Assembly (NCBI RefSeq): GCF_025717065.2
Contig: NZ_JAOVZO020000020.1
Location: forward strand, 1-64,000
Direction: 5' to 3'
DNA: 64,000 nucleotides
Source of the DNA: Tahibacter soli
GTDB lineage: Bacteria; Pseudomonadota; Gammaproteobacteria; Xanthomonadales; Rhodanobacteraceae
Shown: piece by piece, positions 16,160 through 25,579 of the stretch
How positions within the stretch are numbered: the stretch's first letter is position 1
How the letters are laid out: each line of letters starts with the position of its first letter
Program-made: the position numbers and the translations under genes
Notes under the pieces: model-generated
What the model was told of the DNA's origin: nothing
The model's database searches: none
The model's input: the letters and a program-made list of their open reading frames with translations, nothing else

Positions 16160-19100
16160 TCATTCGCCGGCTCCGGGCGGACCGCCGCCGCCGCCGCCGG
16201 CGCCACCACCACCACCCCCGCCACCGCCACCACCGCCGCCACCGCCGCCCCCACCACCCATGCCGCCGACGCCCTTGCACTGACACGTCTCGCACTCCGG
16301 CGTGCACGCCGGCACGCCCGGCCCGGTCAGCGGCGATCCGAGCGGACCGCCCCAGCCGCCCGGCCACGTCGTCGGACCGCCGCCGCCGGTGTAGCCGCCG
16401 CCGCCGGTCGTCGGGCACGACGAGCCCCACGTCTTCGCGAACGCCGCGTTGCTGCCGCCCGAACGCGTCACGCCGTTGGCGCACTCGTAGTCGTAGGTCA
16501 GGCTCATCGGCTTGTTGGTCGAACCGCACGAGCCCGCCTTCTGCGCCGCGCGCTGCGCGCCGCCGCCGAGCTGCACTTCGTCGGCCGGGAACGTTTCGAG
16601 CGCGCGGATCCGGTACGCGAGGGTGATGCGCTCCCTCGCCGCGATCGAACTCGGCACCATGCCGAAGTACTCGATCTCCAGACGGCTGTCGCTCAGCGCC
16701 GGATGGAACACGACGTGGTCGGCGCGGATCAGGCCGTAGTTGCTAATGCGCACCTCGCCGGTGAACTCTTCCCCTTGTTGCATATCCGGCAGATTGATCG
16801 AACCCGGTTCGATCAGCACGACCGGCGCCGGCACGTTCGTGTGGAACGTCGCGTTCAGCGTCACGTCGTAGCGGTCCGGGATCGTCGTCTCGGTGACTTC
16901 CCACTCGAAGCTCACCACTTCGTAGTCGAGGAACACCTCTTCGATCTGCGGCGCGCTGCCCGCCTGGTTGCCGACCGGCCTGACCAGGATGCGGCCGGTC
17001 GCGTCCGCGTGGTTCGGCGCGCTCGCGACGTAGACGTAGTGGCCGATCGGCAGGTTCTGCAGCGTCGCATTGCCGAGCGCGTCGGTCTGCGCGGTGTAGA
17101 CGTTGGCCAGCACCGCCTCGTTCTGCACGCGCACGGTCGCGTTCGCGAGACCGAGCACCGGCGGCTGCGCGAGGATGCCGCGCGGGTCGGTGTAGATGTC
17201 CGACGCATGGAACGTCACGCTGCCGACCTGCGCGTCGGTGACCGCGACGCGTACCGATCGCGGCGGCATCTCCTGGCCGTTCACCACGATCTTGAGCAGG
17301 CCGCCGTAGACGCCGTCGGCGGTCGCCGCGGGCGGCGCGGCGACGATGTTGACCGACTTCGTCTCGCCGATGCCGATGTCGCCGAGCTGTCCGGAACCGG
17401 CGAGCGTCAGCCACGCCGGCACGTCGGGCGACAGGCCGGCATCGGCTACCAGCGTCACGACGATGTTCTGCGCCGCCAGCGCGCCGCGGTTCTTCATCTG
17501 GAAGGTTTCGGAAACCTGCTGGCCCTTCTTCACGGCCGTCGAAATCGACAGCGGCGACGGCACGAGGTCGGGCTGCGGATCGCGCAGCGAGTAGTTGACG
17601 CGAATGCGCGCGCGCTTGGCGTTGCCGGTGTCGGCCGCGTACGCGGTCAGCACGACGGTGCCGGTTTCGCCGGCCGTCATGTTCGCCAGCAGACGCGCCT
17701 CCACCTGCACCTGTCCGCTCGCCGGAACGTTCTGCGCGGGACCGGTCACCACGCTGATGCCGTTCGGCAGGCCGGTGCCGCTGACCTGGTCCTCGGCCTC
17801 GACCGCGAAGCGGAAGCCGTTCACCGGGAGGCCGCCGAGCGCCGACACGTTGAAGCGCAGCGGCGTGTTGACCGTGCGCGCGATGTACAGGCGCAGATCC
17901 GGCGGATCGATCTTCAGGCGCGAGATCGTGAACGACTTCTCCGCCGGCTTGATCGCTTCGTCGGGGTGGTTGGCCGACACGCCGTACGTGCCGACGTCGG
18001 ACGCCTGCGGCTTGAACGTGAAGCGGAAATCGCCCTGCGCGTCGCTCACGACATTGATGCGGCGCTGGAAGACGCCGACCGACAGCACGAGCCGCAGCAG
18101 GCTGTTCGGCAGCGGCGCGTTCGTCGCGCGATCGAGCGAGCGGCCGACGATGACGACGTCCTGCTCGCCGTACGACAGCGCGGGCGTGACGCTCGACACC
18201 TGTCCGGTGTACGCCGTCTGCACCGGCGGCGGCGGCGGGGGCTCGTGCTGCACCGTCACGCTGCGCTGCGCGGTCGTGCTCTTGCCCGCGGTGTTTGTCG
18301 CGACCACCGCGATCGTGTGCGCGCCGTCGGCGACGCCGGCGAGCGGCCAGCGCCACGTGTACGGCGGCTGCGTCAGCGTCTGCACGGTCGTGCCGTCGAT
18401 CTTGAACGCGACCGAGGCCAGCGGCACCGGATCGATCACCGAGGCGACGATGTCGGTGTCGGCCGCGAGGATCGCATTCTGCGCCGGCGCGGTGATCGCG
18501 ACGGTCGGTCCCGGCACCGAATAGTTGACGATCACGCCGGCGCTCGACGCGCTCGTGCCGCGGCTGTTGCGCGCGTCGGCCGTGATCACGTAGCCGCCCT
18601 CGGCCGGCAGCGTCACGGTCGTGCCGAACGCGCCGCTCGGACCGACCGACAGCAGCGCACCGACCGCGTTGCCGCCGAGATACACCTGCACTTGCACACC
18701 TGGCTGCGCGGTGCCCGACACGGGCAGCTGCGCCTGGTTCACGTCGCCGTCGACCGGCGAGAGGATGACCGGCGCGGCCGGCACCGGCAGTGCGACATTG
18801 ATCGTGTACGAACGCATCGCCGTGTTGCCGGCGGCGTCGGTCGCGCGCAGCTCGAACGCATGCTCGCCGTTGGCGATCGACGCGAACGTCAGGAACACCG
18901 AGTAGCGCGCGCCGTCGAAGCTCGCGCCGGGAACCGCCGAGCCGTCGACGCGCAGCGCGGCGGCGGTGACCGTGCCGGCGTCGGCGACGTCGAACGTCAG
19001 CGCGCCCGGCGCCGTGACCGTCGTCGTGCCGGTCGGCAACGCCGCGCCGGCAAATTCCACATTGTCGATCGTCGGCGGCGTCGTATCGGCCGGGCCGTTC

Positions 19101-20332
19101 TGGAGGGTCACGGTGCGCGTCGCTTCGGCGCTCGCGCCGGTCGTGTTCGTCGCCACGGCCTTGAGCACGTGGCTGCCGCTCGCGAACGATGCGACGTGCA
19201 GCGTCGCGGCGTACGGCGCCTGCGCGTCGACGCCGATCGACGTCGCGCCGACGAAGAACTCGACGCTCGCGATGCCTTGCGCGTCGACCGCGTCGGCCGT
19301 CACGTTCGTGTCGGCGGTCAACACCGCGCCTTCGGCGGGCTGCGTGATCGCGACGACCGGCACGCCCGGCGAATACTGGATCGGCTGCGGCAGCGACACG
19401 ATGCGCGTCGCGCCGCCGCCGGACTTGTACTGCGCGTAGATCTGCTTGGATCCCGCGCCGCCGCTCAGCGTGAACGTCGCGGTCGCGGCGATCGCCGAAT
19501 ACGCCGTGCTGCCGAAATCGTTCGTCGGCGAGAGCCGGTACTCGTTCGCGTTGCGGCACGCGAGCGACACCTGCACCGGTGCGGCCACGCGCACATAGTT
19601 GCCGTCGGCGACGACGATCGAACAGTCGATCAGCGGCGCTTCGACGCCGAACCCCGCATAGTTCACACCCGCGCTGACGCGGTCGCCCGCGCCGGTCGGA
19701 TTGTTCGTCGGATCGAGCGGACCGCTCGCGTCGCCCCACCAGTTGTCCAGCGCCTGGACGACGTTCGCGCTCGTGAGGTTCGACACGCCGTACTGCGCGT
19801 TGCCGGCGATTTCCGACTGCGCGATCGACGGCGTCGCGCCGTCGGATTCGAGGCCGACGCCGTTGCCGGTCAGCACGAATTCGGCCAGCGTCGGCGCAGC
19901 GCCCGCGCCGACACGCACGCCGATCAGGCTCTGCGTGATCGTCAGGGCGTGGAGCGCGTAGTCGCCGGCGATATCGAGCGCCGCGGCGCCCGAAGCGCCG
20001 GCGTAGCGCAGCGCGAGTCCGTCGAGCGCGAGCGCGCTCGGCGCGACCGACGCTTCGACCGTCACGCCCTGCCAGTCGCCCGCGAGCGGCGTACCGGCGC
20101 TCTGGCCGCTGACGCCGCCGGCGCTGTCGTCGTTGACGCTCGTGAACACGGCGCGTCCGGCGTCGAGCCCGCTGCGCACGGTCATGCCGGCGTCGGGGCC
20201 GAACTTGACGACGACGCCGTCCTCGACGGTCAGCCCGGCCGCGCCGGCGGTCGCCGACATTCCGGCGAACAGTGCGGCAAGAAGCACTTTCCTGGCGCTG
20301 TGGAAAACTTGCGGATTGAAGATCGTGGACAT
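16160..20332 (-). CDS. Giant secreted beta-helix / Ig-like protein with Cys motif and poly-Gly tail
   Basis: 1390 aa from ATG 20332, which has GGAGAAGAG upstream and lies 14 bp after the stop codon of the previous gene. A Sec signal (VLLAALFAGMSATAGA) is followed by a right-handed parallel beta-helix-like region (about 40-230; NWWGDASGPLDPTNNPTG near its end), several Ig-like domains (VAITQPAEGAVLTADTNVTA repeats with VAITAPAQNAILAADTDIVA), a CARDB-like region (about 900-1000) and a carboxypeptidase-regulatory-like unit (QTDALGNATLQNLPIGHYVY). The end is odd: VPACTPECETCQCKGVGG, then a run of roughly 20 glycines, a second glycine run and PPGAGE. It lies 65 bp upstream of RHS 2. Likely an extracellular scaffold or adhesin; no catalytic motif seen. 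Confidence 0.85.
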   Translation of the reverse strand: MSTIFNPQVFHSARKVLLAALFAGMSATAGAAGLTVEDGVVVKFGPDAGMTVRSGLDAGRAVFTSVNDDSAGGVSGQSAGTPLAGDWQGVTVEASVAPSALALDGLALRYAGASGAAALDIAGDYALHALTITQSLIGVRVGAGAAPTLAEFVLTGNGVGLESDGATPSIAQSEIAGNAQYGVSNLTSANVVQALDNWWGDASGPLDPTNNPTGAGDRVSAGVNYAGFGVEAPLIDCSIVVADGNYVRVAAPVQVSLACRNANEYRLSPTNDFGSTAYSAIAATATFTLSGGAGSKQIYAQYKSGGGATRIVSLPQPIQYSPGVPVVAITQPAEGAVLTADTNVTADAVDAQGIASVEFFVGATSIGVDAQAPYAATLHVASFASGSHVLKAVATNTTGASAEATRTVTLQNGPADTTPPTIDNVEFAGAALPTGTTTVTAPGALTFDVADAGTVTAAALRVDGSAVPGASFDGARYSVFLTFASIANGEHAFELRATDAAGNTAMRSYTINVALPVPAAPVILSPVDGDVNQAQLPVSGTAQPGVQVQVYLGGNAVGALLSVGPSGAFGTTVTLPAEGGYVITADARNSRGTSASSAGVIVNYSVPGPTVAITAPAQNAILAADTDIVASVIDPVPLASVAFKIDGTTVQTLTQPPYTWRWPLAGVADGAHTIAVVATNTAGKSTTAQRSVTVQHEPPPPPPVQTAYTGQVSSVTPALSYGEQDVVIVGRSLDRATNAPLPNSLLRLVLSVGVFQRRINVVSDAQGDFRFTFKPQASDVGTYGVSANHPDEAIKPAEKSFTISRLKIDPPDLRLYIARTVNTPLRFNVSALGGLPVNGFRFAVEAEDQVSGTGLPNGISVVTGPAQNVPASGQVQVEARLLANMTAGETGTVVLTAYAADTGNAKRARIRVNYSLRDPQPDLVPSPLSISTAVKKGQQVSETFQMKNRGALAAQNIVVTLVADAGLSPDVPAWLTLAGSGQLGDIGIGETKSVNIVAAPPAATADGVYGGLLKIVVNGQEMPPRSVRVAVTDAQVGSVTFHASDIYTDPRGILAQPPVLGLANATVRVQNEAVLANVYTAQTDALGNATLQNLPIGHYVYVASAPNHADATGRILVRPVGNQAGSAPQIEEVFLDYEVVSFEWEVTETTIPDRYDVTLNATFHTNVPAPVVLIEPGSINLPDMQQGEEFTGEVRISNYGLIRADHVVFHPALSDSRLEIEYFGMVPSSIAARERITLAYRIRALETFPADEVQLGGGAQRAAQKAGSCGSTNKPMSLTYDYECANGVTRSGGSNAAFAKTWGSSCPTTGGGGYTGGGGPTTWPGGWGGPLGSPLTGPGVPACTPECETCQCKGVGGMGGGGGGGGGGGGGGGGGGGAGGGGGGPPGAGE
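16180..16262. repeat. (CCN)n simple-sequence tract encoding poly-glycine
   Basis: An almost unbroken run of ccg/cca/ccc triplets on the + strand, read as glycine codons on the minus strand. Such tracts can expand or contract by replication slippage in steps of three, changing tail length without losing frame. Confidence 0.8.
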
Positions 20333-20346
20333 GTCTCTTCTCCGCC

Positions 20347-23300
20347 TCAGTTGTCGGTCACGGTGATGGTCGGGCTCGTGCCCGGTTCGAGATTCGGGCC
20401 CGAGCCCGTCAGCGCCGTCGTACCGGCGCGCAGCGCCTGCATCGACAGCGTCGGCGACACCGTTGCGCCTGCCGGAATCGTCGTCGTCGCGGGAACGGTG
20501 CCGACTGCGGGCACCTCGCTCGCGAGTCCGACGGCGATCGCCTGCACGGGCAGCTGGTACCACGGTGAATCGGGAACGGCGATTTCGACACGGAAGTCGA
20601 GCGGCTGGCCTTTCGCGACACTCGTGGCTTCCGGACGCACGAGGATCTGCGGCTTGACCACATGCACCGGCAGCGGATCGATCGCCGGCAGACCCGACGC
20701 GCTCGCGGTCAGCGTCGTCGTGCCCACGCCGAGCCCTTCGATGCGGACCTGCGCGCCGTAGCTGTCGGCCGGAATCTCCACGGTCGCATCGCTCGTACAC
20801 AGTGCCGCATTCGCACAGGCGAGCTGCACGATCGTCGGCGCCGGGCGCGAGACGAGCTGCTGCTGCACCTGCAGCGACACCGAGACGCCGTCCGTCGCGA
20901 GACCTGCGCCGAGCTTGAGCGGATCGCCGGTGCCGAGTACGACGCGCAGCGCGTCGACGAAGACGGGTTCGGAATCCCACGCGTCGGCGCCGATCGACAG
21001 TCGCACGCGATAGGTGCCGTTGCGCGCCGGCGTCGCCGCGTAGACGGTGTCGCTGGTATCGGAACCCGCCGCAAAAGCGACCGTCGTCGTCGTCGCGCCG
21101 CCCGGCGCGACGAGGAACCCCGGGATCACCGCGGGCGTACCCTCGCTGATCGCCGCGATCGCGAATGTCGTCGCCGCGGCCATGGTGGTCGGCTTCGTGC
21201 AGTCGATCGACCCCGTTTCGTCCGGAACGCCGTCGCTGTTGCACGGATAGCGCAGTTCGCTGCGGATCGTGACGGGGCTCGGCGCGTCGTTCGTCGGCCG
21301 GCCCAGCGCCATGTCGAACGTGATCGTCGGCTGGTGCACGCGCACGAGCAGCGTTCTGGACGCGACGGTCGCGGCGCCCACGAACGCGTCGACCGCGATC
21401 GGCTCGACGCTCGCCTCGATGCCGACGAAGTCGACGACGACGGAGCTTTGCCCTTGTGGAATAACGACGCTGGCCGGTACCGACACCCAGGCCGGACCGT
21501 GATTGACGAGCGCGATCGTGGTCGCGCTCGCGGCGACCGCGGTGCCGCCCTGCCCGTCGGTCAGCCGGAAGGTGACCGGCCGCGCCAGGCGCTTGCCGAT
21601 CGGCAGCAGCCCGTTCTCGTAGACGTCTTGGACGTGCAGCTCACCCTCGCCGACCGACTGCAGCGCGGACGTCACGACCGGCCCGCCGCCGACCGTCGCG
21701 GTCAGCGCGTAGGTGCCGATCGCGAGCGGCGGCGCGACGCGCGCCTCGGCGCAGCGCTGCCCGGCCGGTATCGTCACGCTCGTGATGCCGACGTCGGAGG
21801 TGTTGAGGATCGGCGAAGCCGGCAGCACGCCGCTCGTCGCGCCCGAGGCGATCGCGAGCGCGACGACGTGATCGACGCTCGCCGACGTGGTGAAGTTGCC
21901 GGCCCAGCAGACGGAAAAATCGTCCGCGGCGTTGTAGATCGTGCGGCGATCGTCGAGGTTCTCGAACGCCACCTGCGTCGGCGTGACGGTCACCGGCAGC
22001 GTGCCCGCCGCGAAGCCGGTTCCGGTCGCGGTGACCGTGACCGGCTGGCCGGGCGAGGTCGGCGCGACGCCGATCAGGTCGATTTCGGTGTAGCCGCTGT
22101 AGGGGCGGATGGTGCCGATCTGCAACTTCGCCGGATCGGCGCTCGTCACGGCGAAGTCGCCCGGCAGCGCCTGGAAGATCTGATCGTTGCCGAAGCGGAT
22201 CATCATGCCCGCGCGCGTCGTGACGCCCTGCGCGACTTCAAGACTTTCGTCGGCGAATTCGAAACGCGGCCCGACCGTCGGGATCGCCGGCGTCGTCCAG
22301 GTGCCGAGGCCGGCGACGGTCATGCGGATCTTGAGCTGTCCGGCGCTCGTCGCCGTGCCGAGCCAGACCTGCAGTCCTTCGTGCGCGACCGACGTCGCGA
22401 GCGACGCGCCCGGCGTTCCGACGTGAAATCCGTCGACGATATTCGACGGCGACGCATCGACGAGCGCGAGATCGATGACGCGGCCGGTGCCCTGCAGCGT
22501 CCCCGCGACGTTCCATCGCGCCTGGAAGCCGTAGGGCGTCGCGCCCGGCCCGACGCGGATCGCCGCGTCGCCCTGGATCGACAGCTCGGGCATCACGACG
22601 CTCACGCTGCGCGTATCGAGCGCCGGCGCGACGCCGTTCTGCGTCGCGCTCGCGACGGCGATCGCGACGTCCTGCGACGTGACGTCGACGCCGGTCAGCG
22701 GCACCGACACGTTCGACTGGTTCGCCGGCAGCGTGACCTGTGTCGGCGCCGACACCTTCGTCGGATCGCCGCTCGTCACCGCGATCGTCAGCGGATAGTC
22801 GAGCGTGCGCGAATTCGACGTGCCGTCGGTCACGAGTCCGACGTAGAACGATCCGACCAGCGTCTTGCCGAGCACCAGCGGATCGGGCGTACCGACGTAC
22901 AGGCGCACCGGCGGCGTCACCGTCGCGTCGCTGATGCCGTCGATGCCCTGCGCGTCGACCGAGCGCAGCTCGATGCCGGTCGCGCCCTGCGCGACGCCGC
23001 GCACCGCGACCGTCGCCGATGTCTGGCCCTGCGCGATCGTCACCTGCGCCGGCGCGATGTCGACGATGCCGGGCACGTAGCTCGACAGCGCGATCGTGAC
23101 GCCGCCCGGCGGCGCCGGCAGCGACAGCGTCACCGGCACGTCGAGCGTCACGCCCTGCGGCACGTCGAGCGAACCGTCGCCGAGCTTCGGCACGATGCGG
23201 CCGACCGTGACGTGCGTCGTCGCGCCGTCGTAGCCCGGTGCGCTGAAGCCGAGATCGGCGCCGGCGCCGGCCGCGCTGGTGCCGGTGACGGCGACCTGCG

Positions 23301-24720
23301 CGCTCGTCGCGCCCGCCGCGACCGCGACGGTCGCCGGCGTGCCGACGAGCGACGGCGCGGAATTGGACACGGCGATCGTGAGGCCGCCGACAGGTGCCGG
23401 ATCGCTCAGCGTCACGGCGAGATTCGCGGTAGCGCCTTCGGCGACGAACTGATTCGCCGGCGCGGTCAGTTTCACCGCGTGCACCTGCACCGTCGCGTCG
23501 ACGTTCGCAAGACCGGACGCACCGGCGCGAATGACCGCGTTGCCCGGCACGACGCCGGTCACGTCGAATGTCGCGCCGCTCTGCGTCGCGGGGATCGACA
23601 CGCTCGCCGGCACGGTCGCGATCGACGGCGACAGCGAGCTGAGATTCACGGTGAGCGCCGACGCGAACCCGCTGCTGCGCGCGACGCGCAACGTCGCGGT
23701 GCGTCCGACGCCGATCGACGCCGACGACGGCGTCAGCGACAGCGACGGGCTGCCGACGACGGTGACCTGCGCGCTGGCCGGCGCGTAGCCCGACGCCGTG
23801 GCGCCGAGCGTCGCCTGGCCGGTCGATCCCGCCGTCACCGCGACGGCGGCGGTATGCGCGCCGGCGGGTACGAGCACCGTCGACGGCACGCTGGCGATCG
23901 ACACGGCGTTCGTCGTCAACGCGACGGACAGGCCGCCTGCCGGTGCCGGCGCCGGCAGGTTCACCGCGATGCTGCCGACTTCGCCGGCCGTGAGTTCGAG
24001 CACCGTCGGCGAGAAGCCGAACGGCGGCAGGCCGATTTCGACGCGGCCCTGCGCGACGACGTAGGCGATGCCTTTGAGGCGCCATGCGACGTCGCCCTGG
24101 ACGACGCCGGCCGGCACGCTGATCGCGTTGAGCGTGTTGCCGCTCGCCGACAGGCCGCGGCCGTAAGGCGACGAGGCGAGATCGATCGCGATCGCCGCGC
24201 CGTCGTGGTTGTCGATCGCCGCGTCGTCGATACGCGGCGACGCCGCGTGGATCGCCACACCCGATCCGTAACGGATCTGCACGTGGGCGAGTGCCGTGTT
24301 CGCGTCGTTCGTGCCGTTCTCGAACGTCAGCGCGCCCCAGTCGCCGGGCGCCGGCGGCGTCGGCGAACCGAGCACGTCGCGCGCCGACGTCATCACGATC
24401 GGCTGCGCCAGCGTGCCTTGCGCCGACAATGCGCCGTCGACGATCGTCAGCGACGATGCCGCGCCCATCAGCACGCGCACGCCCGGATCGATGCGCAGGA
24501 ACGCCCCGCTCTCGACCGTCACCGCGCCGGAGAGTTCATACGGCGAACCGGCGGCGTTCCACGTCGTGTTCGCCGCGATCGCGCCCGACACCGGCGTCGC
24601 GGCGTGCGCCGCGCCCGCGAAAGCGAGCAGCGCGACGGTCGCCAGCGCGGCGCGCAGCCGCGCGTACGAATGGCCAATTCCAGATTTGCACATGTCATAC
24701 ACCCCAGCAGTCGTGCTCAT
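20347..24720 (-). CDS. Giant secreted protein of about twelve Ig-like repeats after a beta-helix-like head
   Basis: 1457 aa. ATG 24720 overlaps the stop codon of the upstream rhodanese-like gene by 4 bp (ATGA). An internal ATG at 24693 with GGGGT upstream is an alternative; both keep the Sec signal (ALATVALLAFAGAAHA). Residues about 40-210 resemble the beta-helix head of the next protein (both contain a GDWG or GDWQG turn). About twelve degenerate units of 95-110 aa follow, most with a pattern like VPATVAVAAGATSAQVAVTG then a G-x-A turn and a closing TVxV strand. No enzyme motif, sortase signal or C-terminal anchor is visible. A stalk-like surface or matrix protein is the likeliest role. Confidence 0.85.
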   Translation of the reverse strand: MSTTAGVYDMCKSGIGHSYARLRAALATVALLAFAGAAHAATPVSGAIAANTTWNAAGSPYELSGAVTVESGAFLRIDPGVRVLMGAASSLTIVDGALSAQGTLAQPIVMTSARDVLGSPTPPAPGDWGALTFENGTNDANTALAHVQIRYGSGVAIHAASPRIDDAAIDNHDGAAIAIDLASSPYGRGLSASGNTLNAISVPAGVVQGDVAWRLKGIAYVVAQGRVEIGLPPFGFSPTVLELTAGEVGSIAVNLPAPAPAGGLSVALTTNAVSIASVPSTVLVPAGAHTAAVAVTAGSTGQATLGATASGYAPASAQVTVVGSPSLSLTPSSASIGVGRTATLRVARSSGFASALTVNLSSLSPSIATVPASVSIPATQSGATFDVTGVVPGNAVIRAGASGLANVDATVQVHAVKLTAPANQFVAEGATANLAVTLSDPAPVGGLTIAVSNSAPSLVGTPATVAVAAGATSAQVAVTGTSAAGAGADLGFSAPGYDGATTHVTVGRIVPKLGDGSLDVPQGVTLDVPVTLSLPAPPGGVTIALSSYVPGIVDIAPAQVTIAQGQTSATVAVRGVAQGATGIELRSVDAQGIDGISDATVTPPVRLYVGTPDPLVLGKTLVGSFYVGLVTDGTSNSRTLDYPLTIAVTSGDPTKVSAPTQVTLPANQSNVSVPLTGVDVTSQDVAIAVASATQNGVAPALDTRSVSVVMPELSIQGDAAIRVGPGATPYGFQARWNVAGTLQGTGRVIDLALVDASPSNIVDGFHVGTPGASLATSVAHEGLQVWLGTATSAGQLKIRMTVAGLGTWTTPAIPTVGPRFEFADESLEVAQGVTTRAGMMIRFGNDQIFQALPGDFAVTSADPAKLQIGTIRPYSGYTEIDLIGVAPTSPGQPVTVTATGTGFAAGTLPVTVTPTQVAFENLDDRRTIYNAADDFSVCWAGNFTTSASVDHVVALAIASGATSGVLPASPILNTSDVGITSVTIPAGQRCAEARVAPPLAIGTYALTATVGGGPVVTSALQSVGEGELHVQDVYENGLLPIGKRLARPVTFRLTDGQGGTAVAASATTIALVNHGPAWVSVPASVVIPQGQSSVVVDFVGIEASVEPIAVDAFVGAATVASRTLLVRVHQPTITFDMALGRPTNDAPSPVTIRSELRYPCNSDGVPDETGSIDCTKPTTMAAATTFAIAAISEGTPAVIPGFLVAPGGATTTTVAFAAGSDTSDTVYAATPARNGTYRVRLSIGADAWDSEPVFVDALRVVLGTGDPLKLGAGLATDGVSVSLQVQQQLVSRPAPTIVQLACANAALCTSDATVEIPADSYGAQVRIEGLGVGTTTLTASASGLPAIDPLPVHVVKPQILVRPEATSVAKGQPLDFRVEIAVPDSPWYQLPVQAIAVGLASEVPAVGTVPATTTIPAGATVSPTLSMQALRAGTTALTGSGPNLEPGTSPTITVTDN

Positions 24721-25577
24721 CGGTCACAGGGTCCCGGCAACGGTTGATCGCGTTCCGCCGCGATGCGCTCGCTGCGCGTCAGGGCAAGCCGGTAGTCCGC
24801 GTCGCGGCCGGCGTAGAACTGCGGATTCGGATAAGGCGTCGCGTTCCACGCGGCGAGCCATTCGGCGCTCGCGCCGCGATCGGCGACGACGACGGTCACG
24901 GGCTCGACGCCCGGTACGACCCGTGCGCGTTCGAGCGCGCGCGCGATGCGGCGCGCGGCGCCGGCGCGCGTTTCGCGCCGGCCGGCCACGCGGTTTTCCG
25001 CGCCGAGCGGACGCAGCGCCGGATCGGCGTCGGCGTCGAAAACGATCAGCCCGGGCGATGTCGCGGCGACGCGTGCGAGATCGATGTCGCCGACGAACGC
25101 CGGCCGGTCGAGCACGCTCGCATCGCCCCGCAGCGGCTGCCCGGCGCGCCGCCAGGCCTCGATGCCGCCGGCGAGCACGCGCACGCCGTGCCGCCCTTGC
25201 GCATGCAGGCGGCGGCACAGGTCGAGCAACGCGTGCATGTCGCGCGCGTTGCCGACGACGACGACGCGCGCATCGCCGAACGCCGACGCGGCGAGTTCGG
25301 CGCGCGTCGGCGTCGACGCGCCCGGAATCCACGGATTGCGCAGGCCGGCGACGATCCGCGCGTCGACGATCGCGGCGCCGGACCAGACGGCGTCGCGCAT
25401 GGCTTCAGGCCGCAGAATGCACTCGTCCACATTGCCGCCATCCGCGGCGGCGGTCGCCGCGGCGGGCGCGACGGCATCGCCGGCATGGCAGACGGTCGGC
25501 TGGCCGGCCTGCGTCGCGGACGCGGCGCAGGCCAGCGCCGCGGCGACGAGCGCCGGGCGCAGGCGGGATACGGCCAT
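24717..25577 (-). CDS. Exported rhodanese-like protein lacking the catalytic cysteine
   Basis: 286 aa from ATG 25577, two bases after the preceding stop codon, with GGGAG seven bases upstream. A Sec signal (LVAAALACAASATQA) precedes two rhodanese-like halves. In the first, VVVVGNARDMHALLDLCRR then RVLAGGIEAWRRAGQPL matches the rhodanese fold, but the loop that normally starts with the sulfur-carrying Cys reads GNARDM. The second (VTVVVADRGASAEWLAAW) also lacks it. Without cysteine, sulfurtransfer is unlikely; binding or structural use is inferred. Its place between giants in an overlapping gene chain ties it to that system. Confidence 0.7.
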   Translation of the reverse strand: MAVSRLRPALVAAALACAASATQAGQPTVCHAGDAVAPAAATAAADGGNVDECILRPEAMRDAVWSGAAIVDARIVAGLRNPWIPGASTPTRAELAASAFGDARVVVVGNARDMHALLDLCRRLHAQGRHGVRVLAGGIEAWRRAGQPLRGDASVLDRPAFVGDIDLARVAATSPGLIVFDADADPALRPLGAENRVAGRRETRAGAARRIARALERARVVPGVEPVTVVVADRGASAEWLAAWNATPYPNPQFYAGRDADYRLALTRSERIAAERDQPLPGPCDR

Positions 25578-25579
25578 GG

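Noticed and set aside
16106-20761. 1551-aa open frame on the + strand opposite the beta-helix giant
   Set aside because: Same shadow effect; composition is Arg/His/Asp-rich with no recognisable motif.
20333-21244. Upstream extension of the beta-helix giant frame
   Set aside because: It overlaps the 3' end of the Ig-repeat gene in another frame and reads as Arg-rich shadow; ATG 20332 with GGAGAAGAG and a signal peptide is the real start.
20662-24747. 1361-aa open frame on the + strand opposite the Ig-repeat giant
   Set aside because: Shadow frame with near-random Arg/Asp content; the opposite strand encodes clear Ig-like repeats.
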